64,000 bases of DNA from Peribacillus huizhouensis (GCF_014138605.1 NZ_JACJHX010000001.1:310001-374000), one strand, 5' to 3'; positions 37,948 to 47,218 are shown, numbered from the stretch's first letter. A program made the numbers and translations. The notes: generated by a model from the letters alone, not told the origin.

Positions 37948-38213
37948 TATTCAGCTAATCCCTCTTTTTTCAATGTTTCTTCTAACGTGTTAAGAGCATC
38001 TTTCTCGTCGCTTCCTTCAGCTGAGATTGTAATTTCAGCATCTTTGCCTACGCCAAGAGACATAACGCCCATGATTGATTTAAGATTTACTTTCTTACCG
38101 TTATATTCAAGATTAATTTCAGAATCGAATTTACCTGATGCTTGAACTAACAATGTTGCAGGTCGTGCATGAATTCCAGTATCCGCTATTACTTTGAATG
38201 TTTTTTGTTGCAT
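37947..38213 (-). CDS. ptsH: HPr phosphocarrier
   Basis: An 88-residue HPr with His15 ([11 protein letters not shown]) for sugar transport and Ser46 ([11 protein letters not shown]) for phosphorylation by HPr kinase, so it can serve as CcpA co-repressor. I chose ATG 38213 (GGGAG ten bases upstream), which gives the exact B. subtilis length. ptsG and glcT, which precede ptsH in B. subtilis, are not here. Confidence 0.97.
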   Translation of the reverse strand: MQQKTFKVIADTGIHARPATLLVQASGKFDSEINLEYNGKKVNLKSIMGVMSLGVGKDAEITISAEGSDEKDALNTLEETLKKEGLAE

Positions 38214-38845
38214 TAAAATCAATCTCCCTTTTCCAATAAAATTAATACTCTAAAACAAATGACCACATTAAATGGCGCGATATTGTCATTTTACCCAATG
38301 TAGGTCATTTCATGTTAAAAAGCAAAGAAGTATACAAATGAAAATGAAAGCATTTCCATGTTTATCATGTAAAATATCTCATATTCCATCAATATTAAGA
38401 ATAGCATTCCTTAAGATATCAAACAACGATTTCACCTTGCTTTTTCAAGGAAAATCCTACAAGAAATCCTCTATAAAAGCAACTATTATTCAGCATTAAT
38501 TTATTCTTTATATAAATACCTGATTATTTTAATAGGATAGAAACCTTTCATCACCGCGAAAGGTACCGCTTACATTACTGAAAATCTATTTATTAAAAAT
38601 TATACCATTTTAAGCAGAATCGATCAAAAACAATCAAAATCATTCATAGGTAATTATGATACTCTATTGCACAATTCTATTTAATTGTGTTTTTTACTTT
38701 TCTCACTGTAATATACATATTTGCATAGTTAATTTTTTATAGCAGCCCGGACTATTCTTATTTGAGAAACTTTTTCAGATGTCTTACAATCCAATAGATT
38801 GGTCTGCTAACTTTTTTCTTTTATACAAATATTACGGAGGTAACC
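38214..38845. other. 632-bp gap upstream of ptsH and nuc
   Basis: It contains the divergent promoters of ptsHI and the nuclease gene. A cre-like box (12 of 14 consensus positions, minus strand 38358-38345, TGGAAATGCTTTCA) lies about 130 bp upstream of ptsH. A weak plus-strand hairpin CACAATT / AATTGTG with a T run is at 38670-38697. No ORF with a ribosome site is seen. Confidence 0.4.
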
Positions 38846-39613
38846 ATGAAATTTTACACTAATCAACTTTTAACTATCTTTGCTTTTATATGCTGTATGA
38901 CCCTTATAGGATGTTCAAATAGCCAGAATACAAACGAAAGCACGCACCACCACAAAACCAATTTACCTGAGGAAAATCCTTCTACTATTTCAGCTTCAAT
39001 TGTTCGTGTCGTAGACGGAGACACAATAAAAATCAAATTAGACAACAGTAAAGAAGAAACCGTAAGACTTTTACTAGTTGATACACCTGAAAGCGTACAT
39101 CCTACAAAACCTATCCAACCTTTTGCGATTGAAGCGAGCAACTTTGTAAAAAACCTATTACCAGTAGGAAAAGACGTTGAAATAGAGCTTGGTACGAATG
39201 AACGGGACAAATATGGCAGACTTCTTGCTTACCTTTACGCTGATGAAAAAATGGTGAATCAGCTTTTACTTGAAAAAGGATATGCTAGAGTTGCTTATGT
39301 ATTCGCTCCGAATACGAAATACATCGAGGAATTCCGCGAAATCCAAGAAACAGCACAACGAAAAGAAATTGGTATTTGGTCCATCGAAAATTATACAACT
39401 AGTACTGGTTTTAATGATCAGAAACAAAAACCGAAAGCAACCGAAAGCCCTATAGCTTGTACCAATCCTGAAATTAAAGGAAATATTAACTCGAAAGGAG
39501 AAAAAATATATCATGTAAAAGGAGGTCTGCATTATGAGCAGACGAAACCTGAAAAATTGTTTTGTAATGAGGAAGAGGCACTAAAGGCAGGTTTTCGAAA
39601 AGCAAAAAGCTAG
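38846..39613 (+). CDS. Lipoprotein thermonuclease (SNase) with Excalibur-like C-terminus
   Basis: A 255-residue secreted nuclease. The signal peptide ends in a lipobox (LIGC, Cys23). Residues about 48-185 are a staphylococcal-nuclease domain with VRVVDGDTIKI, RLLLVDTPE (catalytic Arg and Asp) and ERDKYGRLLAY. The C-terminal CTNPEIKGNIN...GEKIYHVKGG...FCNEEEALKAGFR is a Ca2+-type Excalibur-like domain common in Bacillus secreted proteins. ATG 38846 follows ACGGAGG. It resembles B. subtilis YncB/NucA-type enzymes; likely degrades extracellular DNA or RNA. Confidence 0.9.
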   Translation: MKFYTNQLLTIFAFICCMTLIGCSNSQNTNESTHHHKTNLPEENPSTISASIVRVVDGDTIKIKLDNSKEETVRLLLVDTPESVHPTKPIQPFAIEASNFVKNLLPVGKDVEIELGTNERDKYGRLLAYLYADEKMVNQLLLEKGYARVAYVFAPNTKYIEEFREIQETAQRKEIGIWSIENYTTSTGFNDQKQKPKATESPIACTNPEIKGNINSKGEKIYHVKGGLHYEQTKPEKLFCNEEEALKAGFRKAKS

Positions 39614-39726
39614 TGAGATGCACATATCTTGTTTCAATATTTAGTCAAGTGATGATAAGATTGGAGCAAGAAAATTAAAGTACAAGAATTCAAACCATTT
39701 AGACACTATTTACATACCTAAATTCA

Positions 39727-39780
39727 AAAAAGAAACGCCTGTCTTAGTTTATGCAAGTAAAATGCATATCTAGACAGGCT
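39727..39780 (-). terminator. Terminator of the 64-aa gene
   Basis: GCCTGTCTAGATATGCAT / ATGCATAAACTAAGACAGGC on the minus strand, followed by GTTTCTTTTTT. Confidence 0.75.
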
Positions 39781-39791
39781 AATGTATACGA

Positions 39792-39986
39792 TTAGCTTCT
39801 TGGCTCAACCATGTATTGATAAGTGACTTCTCCACCATGTTTTGCTGTTCCGCTAAAGTGTTTGAAATCCTCTCTTTTGACAAGAAAGAGTTGGAAATCT
39901 AAAAACTGGTCCTTCGTAATGGTAAATTCATCAATCTCACCGTTAGCTAGCTGATTCAAGAGCGTCTCTACTTCTTCTCTATCCAA
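39792..39986 (-). CDS. Small acidic protein, unknown
   Basis: A 64-residue soluble protein starting (M)DREEVETLLNQLANGEIDEF. I do not recognise a named family. It has a helical acidic N-terminal half and a short C-terminal part with GTAKHGGEVTYQYM that looks like a beta hairpin. The start is TTG 39986, with GGGGGA six bases upstream, and a clear terminator follows. It stands alone and divergent from a 450-bp AT-rich gap. Confidence 0.65.
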   Translation of the reverse strand: MDREEVETLLNQLANGEIDEFTITKDQFLDFQLFLVKREDFKHFSGTAKHGGEVTYQYMVEPRS

Positions 39987-40438
39987 ACCAAATCCCCCAG
40001 ACGTTTTATGGTTAATTCCAAAATCCAGTACTATAATACGCTATCGTTTCGCATCATGCAATTTTTCAATAATGCTTCAAAGAAACACTCGGTATTCGTC
40101 AAGATATCATCGTATATTTTTAGAGTATATTTCAATCTAAAATACAAAGAAATTAATAATTGCAAACAACTTCTTTACGTTTGGGAAAAAATAGTGCAAA
40201 CTGTATAGTAAACTATTCAATGGTTTTTATGAAAATATAGTCATAGAAGAAGTCCATGTAAAGTTTTATAGAGTATTTCGAAAATTATTTTGAAAGCGCT
40301 CTATGCATGATTACCTAACAACAGGAATATCTTCAAATGACTGAATACTCGCTCTACTGCTTTTAAATAGGAAGCAACACGTTGTTAATTCGCGACAATT
40401 TAGTTTGAAGAATAGCTTTATAGAGCAGGTTACTAACT
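39987..40438. other. AT-rich gap with nothing recognisable
   Basis: No repeat, structured RNA or ORF with a ribosome site can be supported. A cre-like TGAAAGCGCTCTAT near 40290 has no gene next to it. Confidence 0.55.
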
Positions 40439-40439
40439 C

Positions 40440-40715
40440 TCTAATAAAGTGAAACTTCATCAGTGCGGGTTTTCTTCATCCCCCACTGTTTGTTAGTCCC
40501 ATTCTAGACTCGCTAAATCTCGCTCCGATTCGATAAATTGACTCTACAACAAAGGTTCAACGAACTTAGACTAAGTACGCCGCATCCTCATGTCTTCGTC
40601 TGAGTGACAAAATCCTGTGGGCGCAAACTTTACCTCTGCGTAACTCGCGGTAAGTTTCACTGTATCTCACTAATCGGGGTTTTACTGCCCGTTGCCCGTT
40701 AATGCGGGATAAGTT
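40440..40715 (+). repeat. Family A repeat, long copy
   Basis: AAAGTGAAACTTCATCAGTG / CCCCCACTGTTTG, CTAGACTCGCTAAATC..., ACTAAGTACGCCGCATCCTCATG, TGTGGGCGCAAACTTTACC / GGTAAGTTTCACTG, CTAATCGGGGTTTTACTGCCCG, TTAATGCGGGATAAG. It shows the modules missing from the 22975 copy. Confidence 0.85.
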
Positions 40716-40819
40716 GGTGGAGAGGAGCAGCGATTTTATAGATTTTTACACGAAGTCTAGTTTAACTTGCAATTAATTGGGTACCTGATTTAAGTTAACT
40801 TTGAACCCTTTTTCTTCAT

Positions 40820-40962
40820 AAAAAACATCCATGAGCGTCTTCTCTAAACCCGACGATGAAAAAGGTTCGAGTTCTCAAATTGTATCACCTTATGAAGAAG
40901 GCGGTGCGGAGCTGTTCTTGCATAGTCCCGCCCCTTTTCCACAGAAAAAAGACAATTATGAA
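40820..40962 (+). repeat. Family C element, copy 1 (upstream of ykvS)
   Basis: About 130 bp: CCATGAGCGTCTTCTCTAAA, GACGATGAAAAAGGTTCGAG, TATCACCTTATGAA, GGCGGTGCGGAGCT, CCCGCCCCTTTTCC, ACAGAAAAAAG. The same blocks in the same order occur at 54053-54195 (minus) and, with the GC-rich block deleted, at 61340-61440. GGCGG / CCGCC can pair. It ends 22 bp before ykvS. Confidence 0.7.
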
Positions 40963-40984
40963 ACGAAAAGGATGGTTGATAGTT

Positions 40985-41161
40985 ATGAAAAAGGCAGAAA
41001 TAGGTAATATCATTGAATTCCGTGACGGTTTGCAAGGAATTGTAGAAAAGGTTAATGAAAATTCAGTAATTGTTGATGTTACATATATGGCTAATTACAG
41101 AGATTTTGATTTAGAGCAGAAAACGGTTGTCAATCATAAAAATTATAAAATCATTAAATAG
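40985..41161 (+). CDS. ykvS: YkvS-family protein (DUF2187)
   Basis: A 58-residue protein, MKKAEIGNIIEFRDGLQGIV..., forming a small SH3-like beta barrel in the DUF2187 family. B. subtilis YkvS is nearly identical in pattern. I chose ATG 40985 with AAAAGGATGG upstream; the longer frame back to 40856 reads through the family C element. Function unknown. Confidence 0.88.
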   Translation: MKKAEIGNIIEFRDGLQGIVEKVNENSVIVDVTYMANYRDFDLEQKTVVNHKNYKIIK

Positions 41162-41257
41162 TTTTTTTTCTCAATACATAATTCAGTTTGACTATAATTT
41201 ATACCCTCTAAAACACCACTTAATACATTAGCGTTCTAAAAAATCGAAGGTGTCACA

Positions 41258-41335
41258 TAAGAATCTGATCTCGCACACTAAATCACTATGTGTGCGAGGT
41301 TAGACCCTTTGAACATGGGACATCCCCTCTTCTTT
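41258..41335 (+). terminator. Family E hairpin after ykvS
   Basis: TCTGATCTCGCACAC / GTGTGCGAGGTTAGA with a short loop, then CCCTTTGAACATGGGACATCCCC. The TTAGACCCTTT and GGACATCC words recur at 36190 and 43434. Confidence 0.6.
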
Positions 41336-41481
41336 TGCAACAGATTCCCTGGATTTAGTAATCTTTATTTAATCTAATCGACTAACATTGTAAAAGCATT
41401 TCTATACAATTCATGGTATAGTGAAATTACTTTTTATTCTAAAAAAAGTGGAAAACTCAAACAAGAAAGGAGATTATTGCA

Positions 41482-42237
41482 ATGAACAAATGGAAATTAG
41501 TACTAGCCGGACTTACAGTTTCAGCTTTTGTACTAACAGGTTGTGGTACAGGCAATAATGATGAAAACGCTAAGGAACCTAAAGTAGAAAATCAAGAGGA
41601 AAATACAGAAACTACTGGAAATACACCTAACACCAACGAGAACAGCAGTGAGGTAAACAAAGAAAGCACCGAAAACACTGACTCAACTGATAATGGTACT
41701 TCATCTAAAGACAAGCCTACTAAGGAAGAGGAAGAAGCTACTGAGACTTCCACAACGGAGGAAAAAGGAGAAACAGCTCGTATTCTTGAACAACCTTTGA
41801 AATTTAAAGTAAATGGTGTGGAAAAAGAAGAAACGGCTTTCCTAAAAAACAGCGATAATCAACCATTCAGTTTGTATGTACTGCCTGAGTTTGAGCTAAC
41901 TGCAGAAGAACCTAATAAGGATGTACTATTTTTGACTGGTCAAGATGAAGTTTTCATGCGGATTGAACACTATCCTGCCGACGTGAATTGGGATGAAATC
42001 GAAGCAGATGCCAAAACACAATTGACTGCCGTTTCAGAAACTATCACCCCAGTTGACGCTTCCCAATATTCTCTTGATAATGCAGTAGTTTATGAAGCAG
42101 TAAATGGAAATGACATTGTCACTTCTGTTCTTTTCAAAGATGAAAAGAATCAATCTAAAATAACAATTTTTACAAATAAAGACCACGATTACAGAGATGC
42201 CTTCATTCAAATGGGTAAAACAATAATGAAAAAATAA
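41482..42237 (+). CDS. Secreted lipoprotein, unknown function
   Basis: A 251-residue lipoprotein with signal peptide and lipobox LTGC (Cys21). Residues 22-95 are a low-complexity linker rich in Glu, Thr, Asn and Ser, as in proteins that cross the cell wall. The globular part (100-251) is unassigned, with LKFKVNGVEKEE and FSLYVLPEFELTAEEP segments. ATG 41482 follows AGAAAGGAG. Convergent with ykvI. Confidence 0.8.
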   Translation: MNKWKLVLAGLTVSAFVLTGCGTGNNDENAKEPKVENQEENTETTGNTPNTNENSSEVNKESTENTDSTDNGTSSKDKPTKEEEEATETSTTEEKGETARILEQPLKFKVNGVEKEETAFLKNSDNQPFSLYVLPEFELTAEEPNKDVLFLTGQDEVFMRIEHYPADVNWDEIEADAKTQLTAVSETITPVDASQYSLDNAVVYEAVNGNDIVTSVLFKDEKNQSKITIFTNKDHDYRDAFIQMGKTIMKK

Positions 42238-42284
42238 AGCAAAAGCCATGATATAGGTGTATTCCTGTTTCATGGCTTTTTTCT
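42238..42284. terminator. Shared terminator of the lipoprotein gene and ykvI
   Basis: AAAAGCCATG / CATGGCTTTTTTC with A and T tracts on either side, so it is bidirectional. The right arm overlaps the ykvI stop codon. Confidence 0.8.
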
Positions 42285-43316
42285 TATAGGATTTCGAAAC
42301 CATACTAGTACTAAAAAAATTAAAGTGATGTAACCAAACAGCGGGTACAAATATCCTAATAATTGTCCATATTCAAACTTGCCTATCAGAGCAGATAGAA
42401 GACAAATCATGATCATTACTAAAAATCCAGGCACTTTAATATATTTCTGAATTTGTTTTTGCAGTCCAAAAATATTACCAATGACAGAAGTAAAGATCTC
42501 ACCATAAATGACTAATACAAATAGCCAATGTAGATTGGCCGCTGCATTTTTCATTAATTCTGCTGATGGAATTGAATAATCCAATAAATCAGGCAACATC
42601 ACAAGTGAGAAATGCCCCGTAAGCAATATTACAGTTAAAAAGAAACCACCAAGCATCGCTCCTCGCTTCAATACCTTTTCCTCACGAATATCATAAGCTA
42701 CTGGAACTAATACGGCGAGAGAGAGAGACAGATTAAAAGCTGAGTAAGCAAATGGTGACATGACGATATCTAAGGTTTTTCTTCCTTCAGGAATTACTGT
42801 AAAAGCAGAAACAAACCCACCCTCGTTAATTGTAAGGATACATAATATTACACTAAAAAAAATCATCAATGGGACAACAAAGGAATTGACTGCGAACAGC
42901 CCTTTCATTCCTCCCATTAATACCATAGTAGCGAATAATATCGTTACAGTAACGCCGACATTCTTAGAAATACCTAGCTGTTCTTCAAATACTGCTCCTG
43001 CACCAGAAATCATGACTGCTGTAACCCCAATTAACATGAGCATAAATAAAATATTTACGAATGCAGCAATTTTTTTCCCAAATAAAAACTGATTGAATTC
43101 TTCATATGTCGAAACAGCCGCTCGTGAAGATAATAACATGATTTTTGCACCAGTAAAAATAAAAATATATCCAGCTATCAATATGCCGAAAAAACCATAC
43201 ATCCCATATTGAGTGAAGAACTCAGCGATTTCCCTACCTGTGGCAAACCCTGCTCCGACAACTGTTCCCACATAAACCGCTGCTATCTGAAATGCACCTG
43301 TCCATCTTGAAACCAT
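42270..43316 (-). CDS. ykvI: YkvI-type membrane protein
   Basis: A 348-residue polytopic membrane protein with about ten helices, likely of the APC/LeuT-like superfamily. It starts with FQIAAVYVGTVVGAGFATGREIAEFF, which resembles the unwound helix of sodium-coupled transporters. Substrate unknown. B. subtilis YkvI is the same length. ATG 43316 follows GGGGAGGCGAGCGG. The stop codon lies inside the terminator hairpin. Confidence 0.88.
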   Translation of the reverse strand: MVSRWTGAFQIAAVYVGTVVGAGFATGREIAEFFTQYGMYGFFGILIAGYIFIFTGAKIMLLSSRAAVSTYEEFNQFLFGKKIAAFVNILFMLMLIGVTAVMISGAGAVFEEQLGISKNVGVTVTILFATMVLMGGMKGLFAVNSFVVPLMIFFSVILCILTINEGGFVSAFTVIPEGRKTLDIVMSPFAYSAFNLSLSLAVLVPVAYDIREEKVLKRGAMLGGFFLTVILLTGHFSLVMLPDLLDYSIPSAELMKNAAANLHWLFVLVIYGEIFTSVIGNIFGLQKQIQKYIKVPGFLVMIMICLLSALIGKFEYGQLLGYLYPLFGYITLIFLVLVWFRNPIRKKP

Positions 43317-43433
43317 CCGCTCGCCTCCCCATTACAATATATATGTAAGGCAATGAGATTTAAGACAAGCAATAACTCAAGTAATTGTCAATCTTATAAA
43401 CAACTGCTCTTATTAGTTATCTTCTGAAACAAG

Positions 43434-43486
43434 AAAGGATGCCCCATTTCACAAAGGTTAGACCTTTTTGGGACATCCTCATTTAT
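43434..43486. terminator. Family E hairpin upstream of ykvI
   Basis: AGGATGCCCC / GGGACATCCT around GGTTAGACC. The same words as at 36190 and 41258. Confidence 0.55.
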
Positions 43487-43494
43487 CAAAATCA

Positions 43495-43975
43495 ATTTTT
43501 ATCCCGCATTAACGGGCCGTTCCCCTTCCACCTCCAGGCTTAGAGGATTCGAGGAAGCGTAAGTGGGGATTAACTGCCTAATCTAGTTGCACTCCCTGTC
43601 CGTCTGAGGACTAAAGCTGTAAACAACGTATTCCATCTTATGCTTGTCGGACTTTCACAGGATATGATGGTGTCTAAGTTGCTCACAGGGCGTGAGCGAT
43701 CTTAGTATTCGTTCCTTAAAGCAGTCATCTCGCTTGAAGTAAAAACCCGATTGGTGAGATTTAATGAAACTTACCCAGAGTTACACAGAGGTAAAGTTTG
43801 CGCATACAGGATGTGGGTCACTTAGACATGGCCGCAGGACGCGGCGTACTTAGTCTGAGTTCTTTAAACCTTTGTTCGCACTGTCGATTGATCGAATTAC
43901 TTGGCGACGGTAGAACTAGACTAACAACCAGTGGGGGATGAAGAAGACTCCCACTAATTCAAGTTTAACCTTATA
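43495..43975 (-). repeat. Family A repeat, longest copy, minus orientation
   Basis: About 480 bp with every module: TTATCCCGCATTAACGGG, the CCACCTC...GAGG loop, CCCGATTGGTGAGAT, AACTTACCC..., GGATGTGGGTCAC, GACGCGGCGTACTTAGTCTG, ACTGTCGATTGATCG / CGACGGTAG, AACCAGTGGGGG / CCCACTAATTC and AAGTTTAACCTTATA. It fills the whole ykvI-pepF gap. Confidence 0.85.
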
Positions 43976-45674
43976 GTTTACCATCATCAATTGATGTCAA
44001 CCACTCATCGATGACAGAGACAACATTTTTAACGGTACCATCATTAAACGGTGAATCTAGATGTGCAGATGCAACGAGACCGAGAAATGATTGGCTACCT
44101 CCAAGCTTACAAAGGCTTAAATAATCATCCCATGCTTTCTTTTGATCTTCTCTGGATCGTTTCCAAAATTGGAAAGCGCATATTTGTGCTAACGTATAAT
44201 CAATATAATAAAACGGAGAATTAAAAATATGACCTTGACGTTGCCAATATCCACCTTTTTCTAAAAATGCCACACCATCATAGTCACGATGCGGTAAATA
44301 TTTTTTCTCTATCTCACGCCACGCTTTCTTTCGTTCAACTGGTGTTGCTTCAGGATTTTCATAGACATAATGCTGGAATTCATCTACTGCCACACCATAC
44401 GGTAAGAAAGTGAGTGCGCCTGCCAAATGAGAGAATTTATACTTATCTGTATCTTCTTCAAAAAACAGCTCCATCCATGGCCACGTAAGGAACTCCATAC
44501 TCATTGAATGAATTTCACATGCTTCATATGTAGGCCAGTAATACTCAGGGAGCTTCGAATTTCTGCTACTATACACTTGGAAAGCATGTCCCGCTTCATG
44601 AGTTAGAACATCAATATCACCTGATGTGCCGTTAAAATTTGAAAAAATAAAAGGTGCCCGAAAATCCTCAATCATTGTGCAATATCCGCCACCAGCTTTT
44701 CCTTTTTTAGCAACGAGATCCATTAATCCAGTATCTAGCATATAATTAAAGAATTCTGCTGTCTCAGGAGATAGCTCACTATACATCTTCTTCCCATTCG
44801 CTACAATCCAAGCCGGATCTCCTTTAGGTACCGCGTTTCCGGTTTGAAATTCAAATCCCTCATCATAAAATTTTAACTCAGACACATTGATTCTTTGCTT
44901 TTGACGTTGTTTCAACTTACTTACAAGCGGCACGATATATTCTTCTACTTGTTTGCGGAAATTAGCAACCATTTCGGCATTATAGTCTGTTCTAGCCATA
45001 CGATAATAACCAAGCTCAACAAAATTCTTATATCCAAGCTTTACTGCGATTTCGTGACGTACTTTAACGAGTTGGTCATAAATCTCGTCTAATTTCTTTT
45101 CATTTGCTTCAAAAAAACTAAAAAATGCTTCACTCGCATTTTTCCTCGTTACTCGCTCTTTCGATTCTGTAAATGGCTGAAGTTGAGCAAGTGTCCGTTC
45201 TTCTCCTTCAAATTCAATTTTTGCAGCAGCTAGTAATTGCGTATATTCGCTTGACAGCTTGTTTTCCTTCTGCAATAAAGGAATGATTTCTTGCGAGAAG
45301 GTTTTCAATTGAGCTTCCGCTAATGCAAACAACTGTGCACCGTACTCAGCTTCAAGTTCTTTACGATATTTAGCCTTCACAAGTTTGGCATAGTATTGAG
45401 ATACTAAATCTTCAATTTCTGGTGATAGTTCATCAAGATATTCATTCTCTAATTTATAAAATTCATCGTTTGTATCAATCGAATGACGAATGGAACAAAT
45501 CGTTAACATAGTTCCTACGTTATTTCTTAAGCGAGTAATTTCGTCAATCGCTTCTATTTGTCTCGCCGCATTTTCAGCTGTCTCAAACTTCTCCAAAAGA
45601 CTTGTGAATTCTCGTTTCACTTCTTCTAAATTAGGCCGTATATACTCATATTGTTCGAACTTCAATGAAAACAC
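43971..45674 (-). CDS. M3-family oligoendopeptidase
   Basis: A 567-residue zinc peptidase of the M3 (PepF-like) family, cytoplasmic, cutting short peptides. The zinc motif is HEAGHAFQVYSS, with the third ligand Glu in YEACEIHSMSMEFLTW. The N-terminal helical lid domain (1-200) is complete. The start MFSLKFEQYEYIRPN at ATG 45674 has only a modest ribosome site (GGAAGTG). The gene stands alone between two family A repeats. Confidence 0.9.
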   Translation of the reverse strand: MFSLKFEQYEYIRPNLEEVKREFTSLLEKFETAENAARQIEAIDEITRLRNNVGTMLTICSIRHSIDTNDEFYKLENEYLDELSPEIEDLVSQYYAKLVKAKYRKELEAEYGAQLFALAEAQLKTFSQEIIPLLQKENKLSSEYTQLLAAAKIEFEGEERTLAQLQPFTESKERVTRKNASEAFFSFFEANEKKLDEIYDQLVKVRHEIAVKLGYKNFVELGYYRMARTDYNAEMVANFRKQVEEYIVPLVSKLKQRQKQRINVSELKFYDEGFEFQTGNAVPKGDPAWIVANGKKMYSELSPETAEFFNYMLDTGLMDLVAKKGKAGGGYCTMIEDFRAPFIFSNFNGTSGDIDVLTHEAGHAFQVYSSRNSKLPEYYWPTYEACEIHSMSMEFLTWPWMELFFEEDTDKYKFSHLAGALTFLPYGVAVDEFQHYVYENPEATPVERKKAWREIEKKYLPHRDYDGVAFLEKGGYWQRQGHIFNSPFYYIDYTLAQICAFQFWKRSREDQKKAWDDYLSLCKLGGSQSFLGLVASAHLDSPFNDGTVKNVVSVIDEWLTSIDDGKL

Positions 45675-45777
45675 TTCCTTTTATTAAAATAAGGTTTGAT
45701 TGAACTATTGAACTTGCTACATCCACCTTAACTTTCTTTTCTCGATACGTCATCTAAACTCCTTCTTAATCTGATTT

Positions 45778-45992
45778 ATTTTATCCCGCTTTAACGGGCA
45801 ATATGACCCCCACCTCAAGGCGGGAGGAAGCGTAGGGGGTTAACTGCCCGTAAAAGCCCGATTGGTGAAATACAGTAAAACTTACCTTTGTAGTCATTAA
45901 AGGTAAGTTTGCGCCCACAGGATGTGGGTCACACAGACGAAGACATGAGGACGCGGCGTTCTTAGTCTAGTATTCATTACACTGATTGAAGT
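45778..45992 (-). repeat. Family A repeat, minus orientation
   Basis: TTATCCCGCTTTAACGGGC, CCCCCACCTC, CCCGATTGGTGAAATACAG, AACTTACC / GGTAAGTT, GCCCACAGGATGTGGG, CACAGACGAAG, then CACTGATTGAAG. Confidence 0.85.
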
Positions 45993-46003
45993 TTTTACTT
46001 TAA

Positions 46004-46315
46004 CTAAAAGGGAGTTGCCGTTAACCTTTTATGAAAAGGCTGTTTTTGCATACTTTGTTGCTTTTCAATTATATGTACACTACAACCTCGATTGGGAATA
46101 GGTTCAGGAAGTTCTTCATTATCATATAAGATTCCTGCCAAAGAGTATGCCAAATCCTTTTTTGCACTTTTTATCGCTTTAAGTTTTGTTTTCCCTCGTG
46201 TTAAAGGAAAGTCCCATCTAGATTCAGGAAACAGAGTGGGGAAATAAACACAAAATATTCCTTCATCGTCCTGTTGTATGAATGCTGGATAAACTAATTT
46301 ATCGGAATTTATCAT
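46004..46315 (-). CDS. Orphan HicB-like antitoxin-family protein
   Basis: A 103-residue protein with the HicB N-terminal fold: YPAFIQQDDEGIFCVYFPTL, then a TRGKT / AIKSAKKDLAYSLAGILY segment and PEPIP. HicB proteins usually neutralise HicA mRNA interferases. No hicA-like ORF is adjacent, and there is no C-terminal DNA-binding domain. About 25 C-terminal residues are encoded by the end of a family B repeat, so the original tail has been replaced. I chose ATG 46315 (GGAAGGATG upstream); an in-frame longer start at 46444 is less likely. Confidence 0.65.
   Translation of the reverse strand: MINSDKLVYPAFIQQDDEGIFCVYFPTLFPESRWDFPLTRGKTKLKAIKSAKKDLAYSLAGILYDNEELPEPIPNRGCSVHIIEKQQSMQKQPFHKRLTATPF
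46028..46087 (-). repeat. Family B repeat fragment inside the hicB-like 3' end
   Basis: AAAAGGCTGTTTTTGCATAC and TTTGTTGCTTTTCAATTATATG match the left end of the 30829 copy almost base for base. Only this end is present. Confidence 0.75.
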
Positions 46316-46526
46316 AGCCACACATCCTTCCTTATAACGACTACATATTACTAAGTTTTCGGGGAAGTTTAAAATATCAACATTTACCTTTAACAGAGCC
46401 TTTATGAAAAAAAGCCGTTCAACCCTTTGATGGATGAACAGCAAGCGGTCATATACTATTTTATCACTAAGTATCTAAAAGTACCGATTTGGGCTTACTC
46501 GTATGAAACCATGGTTTCACAAATCT

Positions 46527-46961
46527 TCACTTTACATTTAAGCCTATTTTTTTTATGAACTCGATGGCCATTTGCTTCTCTTCTGGCGTAAGAATATTCA
46601 TAATTTCATCAATTTGTTCTTCATGTTCTGGAAACACCTTTTCAATAAATTGTTTCCCTTCTTCAGTAATCCTTGCATAAGTAACTCTTCGATCCTCTTT
46701 ACAAGCAACTCGCTGTAGGTAATTCTTCTTCTCCAACTTATCTACTACATAAGTAATGCTACCACTAGCAAGAAGTATTTTCCCGCCAATTTGCTGCAAA
46801 GGTTGTTCTCCTTTATGATATAACAGTTCCAACACGGCAAATTCAGTTGGATTTAATCCTTGTTCAGCAATAAATTTATTAACAACATCATTGATGGAAC
46901 GATGTGCTCTAGATAATACAATGAACAGCTTAAGTGATTGCTGCACGCTATTATTTTCCAT
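46527..46961 (-). CDS. MarR-family regulator
   Basis: A 144-residue winged-helix repressor. The MarR fold shows LNPTEFAVLELLYHKGEQPLQQIGGKI, the recognition helix region LASGSITYVVDKLEKK and the wing KEDRRVTYARIT. I chose ATG 46961 (MENNSVQQSL); an earlier start at 46985 is possible and the ribosome site is weak either way. It is divergent from the MFS transporter gene 47219 and probably controls it; B. subtilis YkvE may be the relative. Confidence 0.85.
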   Translation of the reverse strand: MENNSVQQSLKLFIVLSRAHRSINDVVNKFIAEQGLNPTEFAVLELLYHKGEQPLQQIGGKILLASGSITYVVDKLEKKNYLQRVACKEDRRVTYARITEEGKQFIEKVFPEHEEQIDEIMNILTPEEKQMAIEFIKKIGLNVK

Positions 46962-47218
46962 TTTATTCACAACCTTAATATACAAAATTTAAATATCTCG
47001 AATTAAGGCTATTATAAAAAATAAACACACTTTTGTCAATTTTCCACGTTAAGTTTAATTTAACTGTTTCCAAATCAAGTTTACTATACTAAAATTTATA
47101 CGTTGTAATAATGCAAACAGTACTCAGGAAGAAAATATCAAGCTCCTTGTTCTGTATACAGTATGACCTGATGAAAGACTATATATATACATATTAATTT
47201 TGATAAGGAAGTGGTATT

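Noticed and set aside
40290-40303. cre-like TGAAAGCGCTCTAT
   Set aside because: No promoter or gene next to it; a partial match of this kind is expected by chance in 64 kb.
40820-40962. Known riboswitch class upstream of ykvS
   Set aside because: I compared the words with T-box, SAM, M-box, ykkC, yybP and cyclic-dinucleotide consensus patterns from memory and saw no match; a model scan would be decisive.
46004-46315. Complete HicAB toxin-antitoxin system
   Set aside because: Only the HicB-like part is present; no HicA-like ORF in the flanks.
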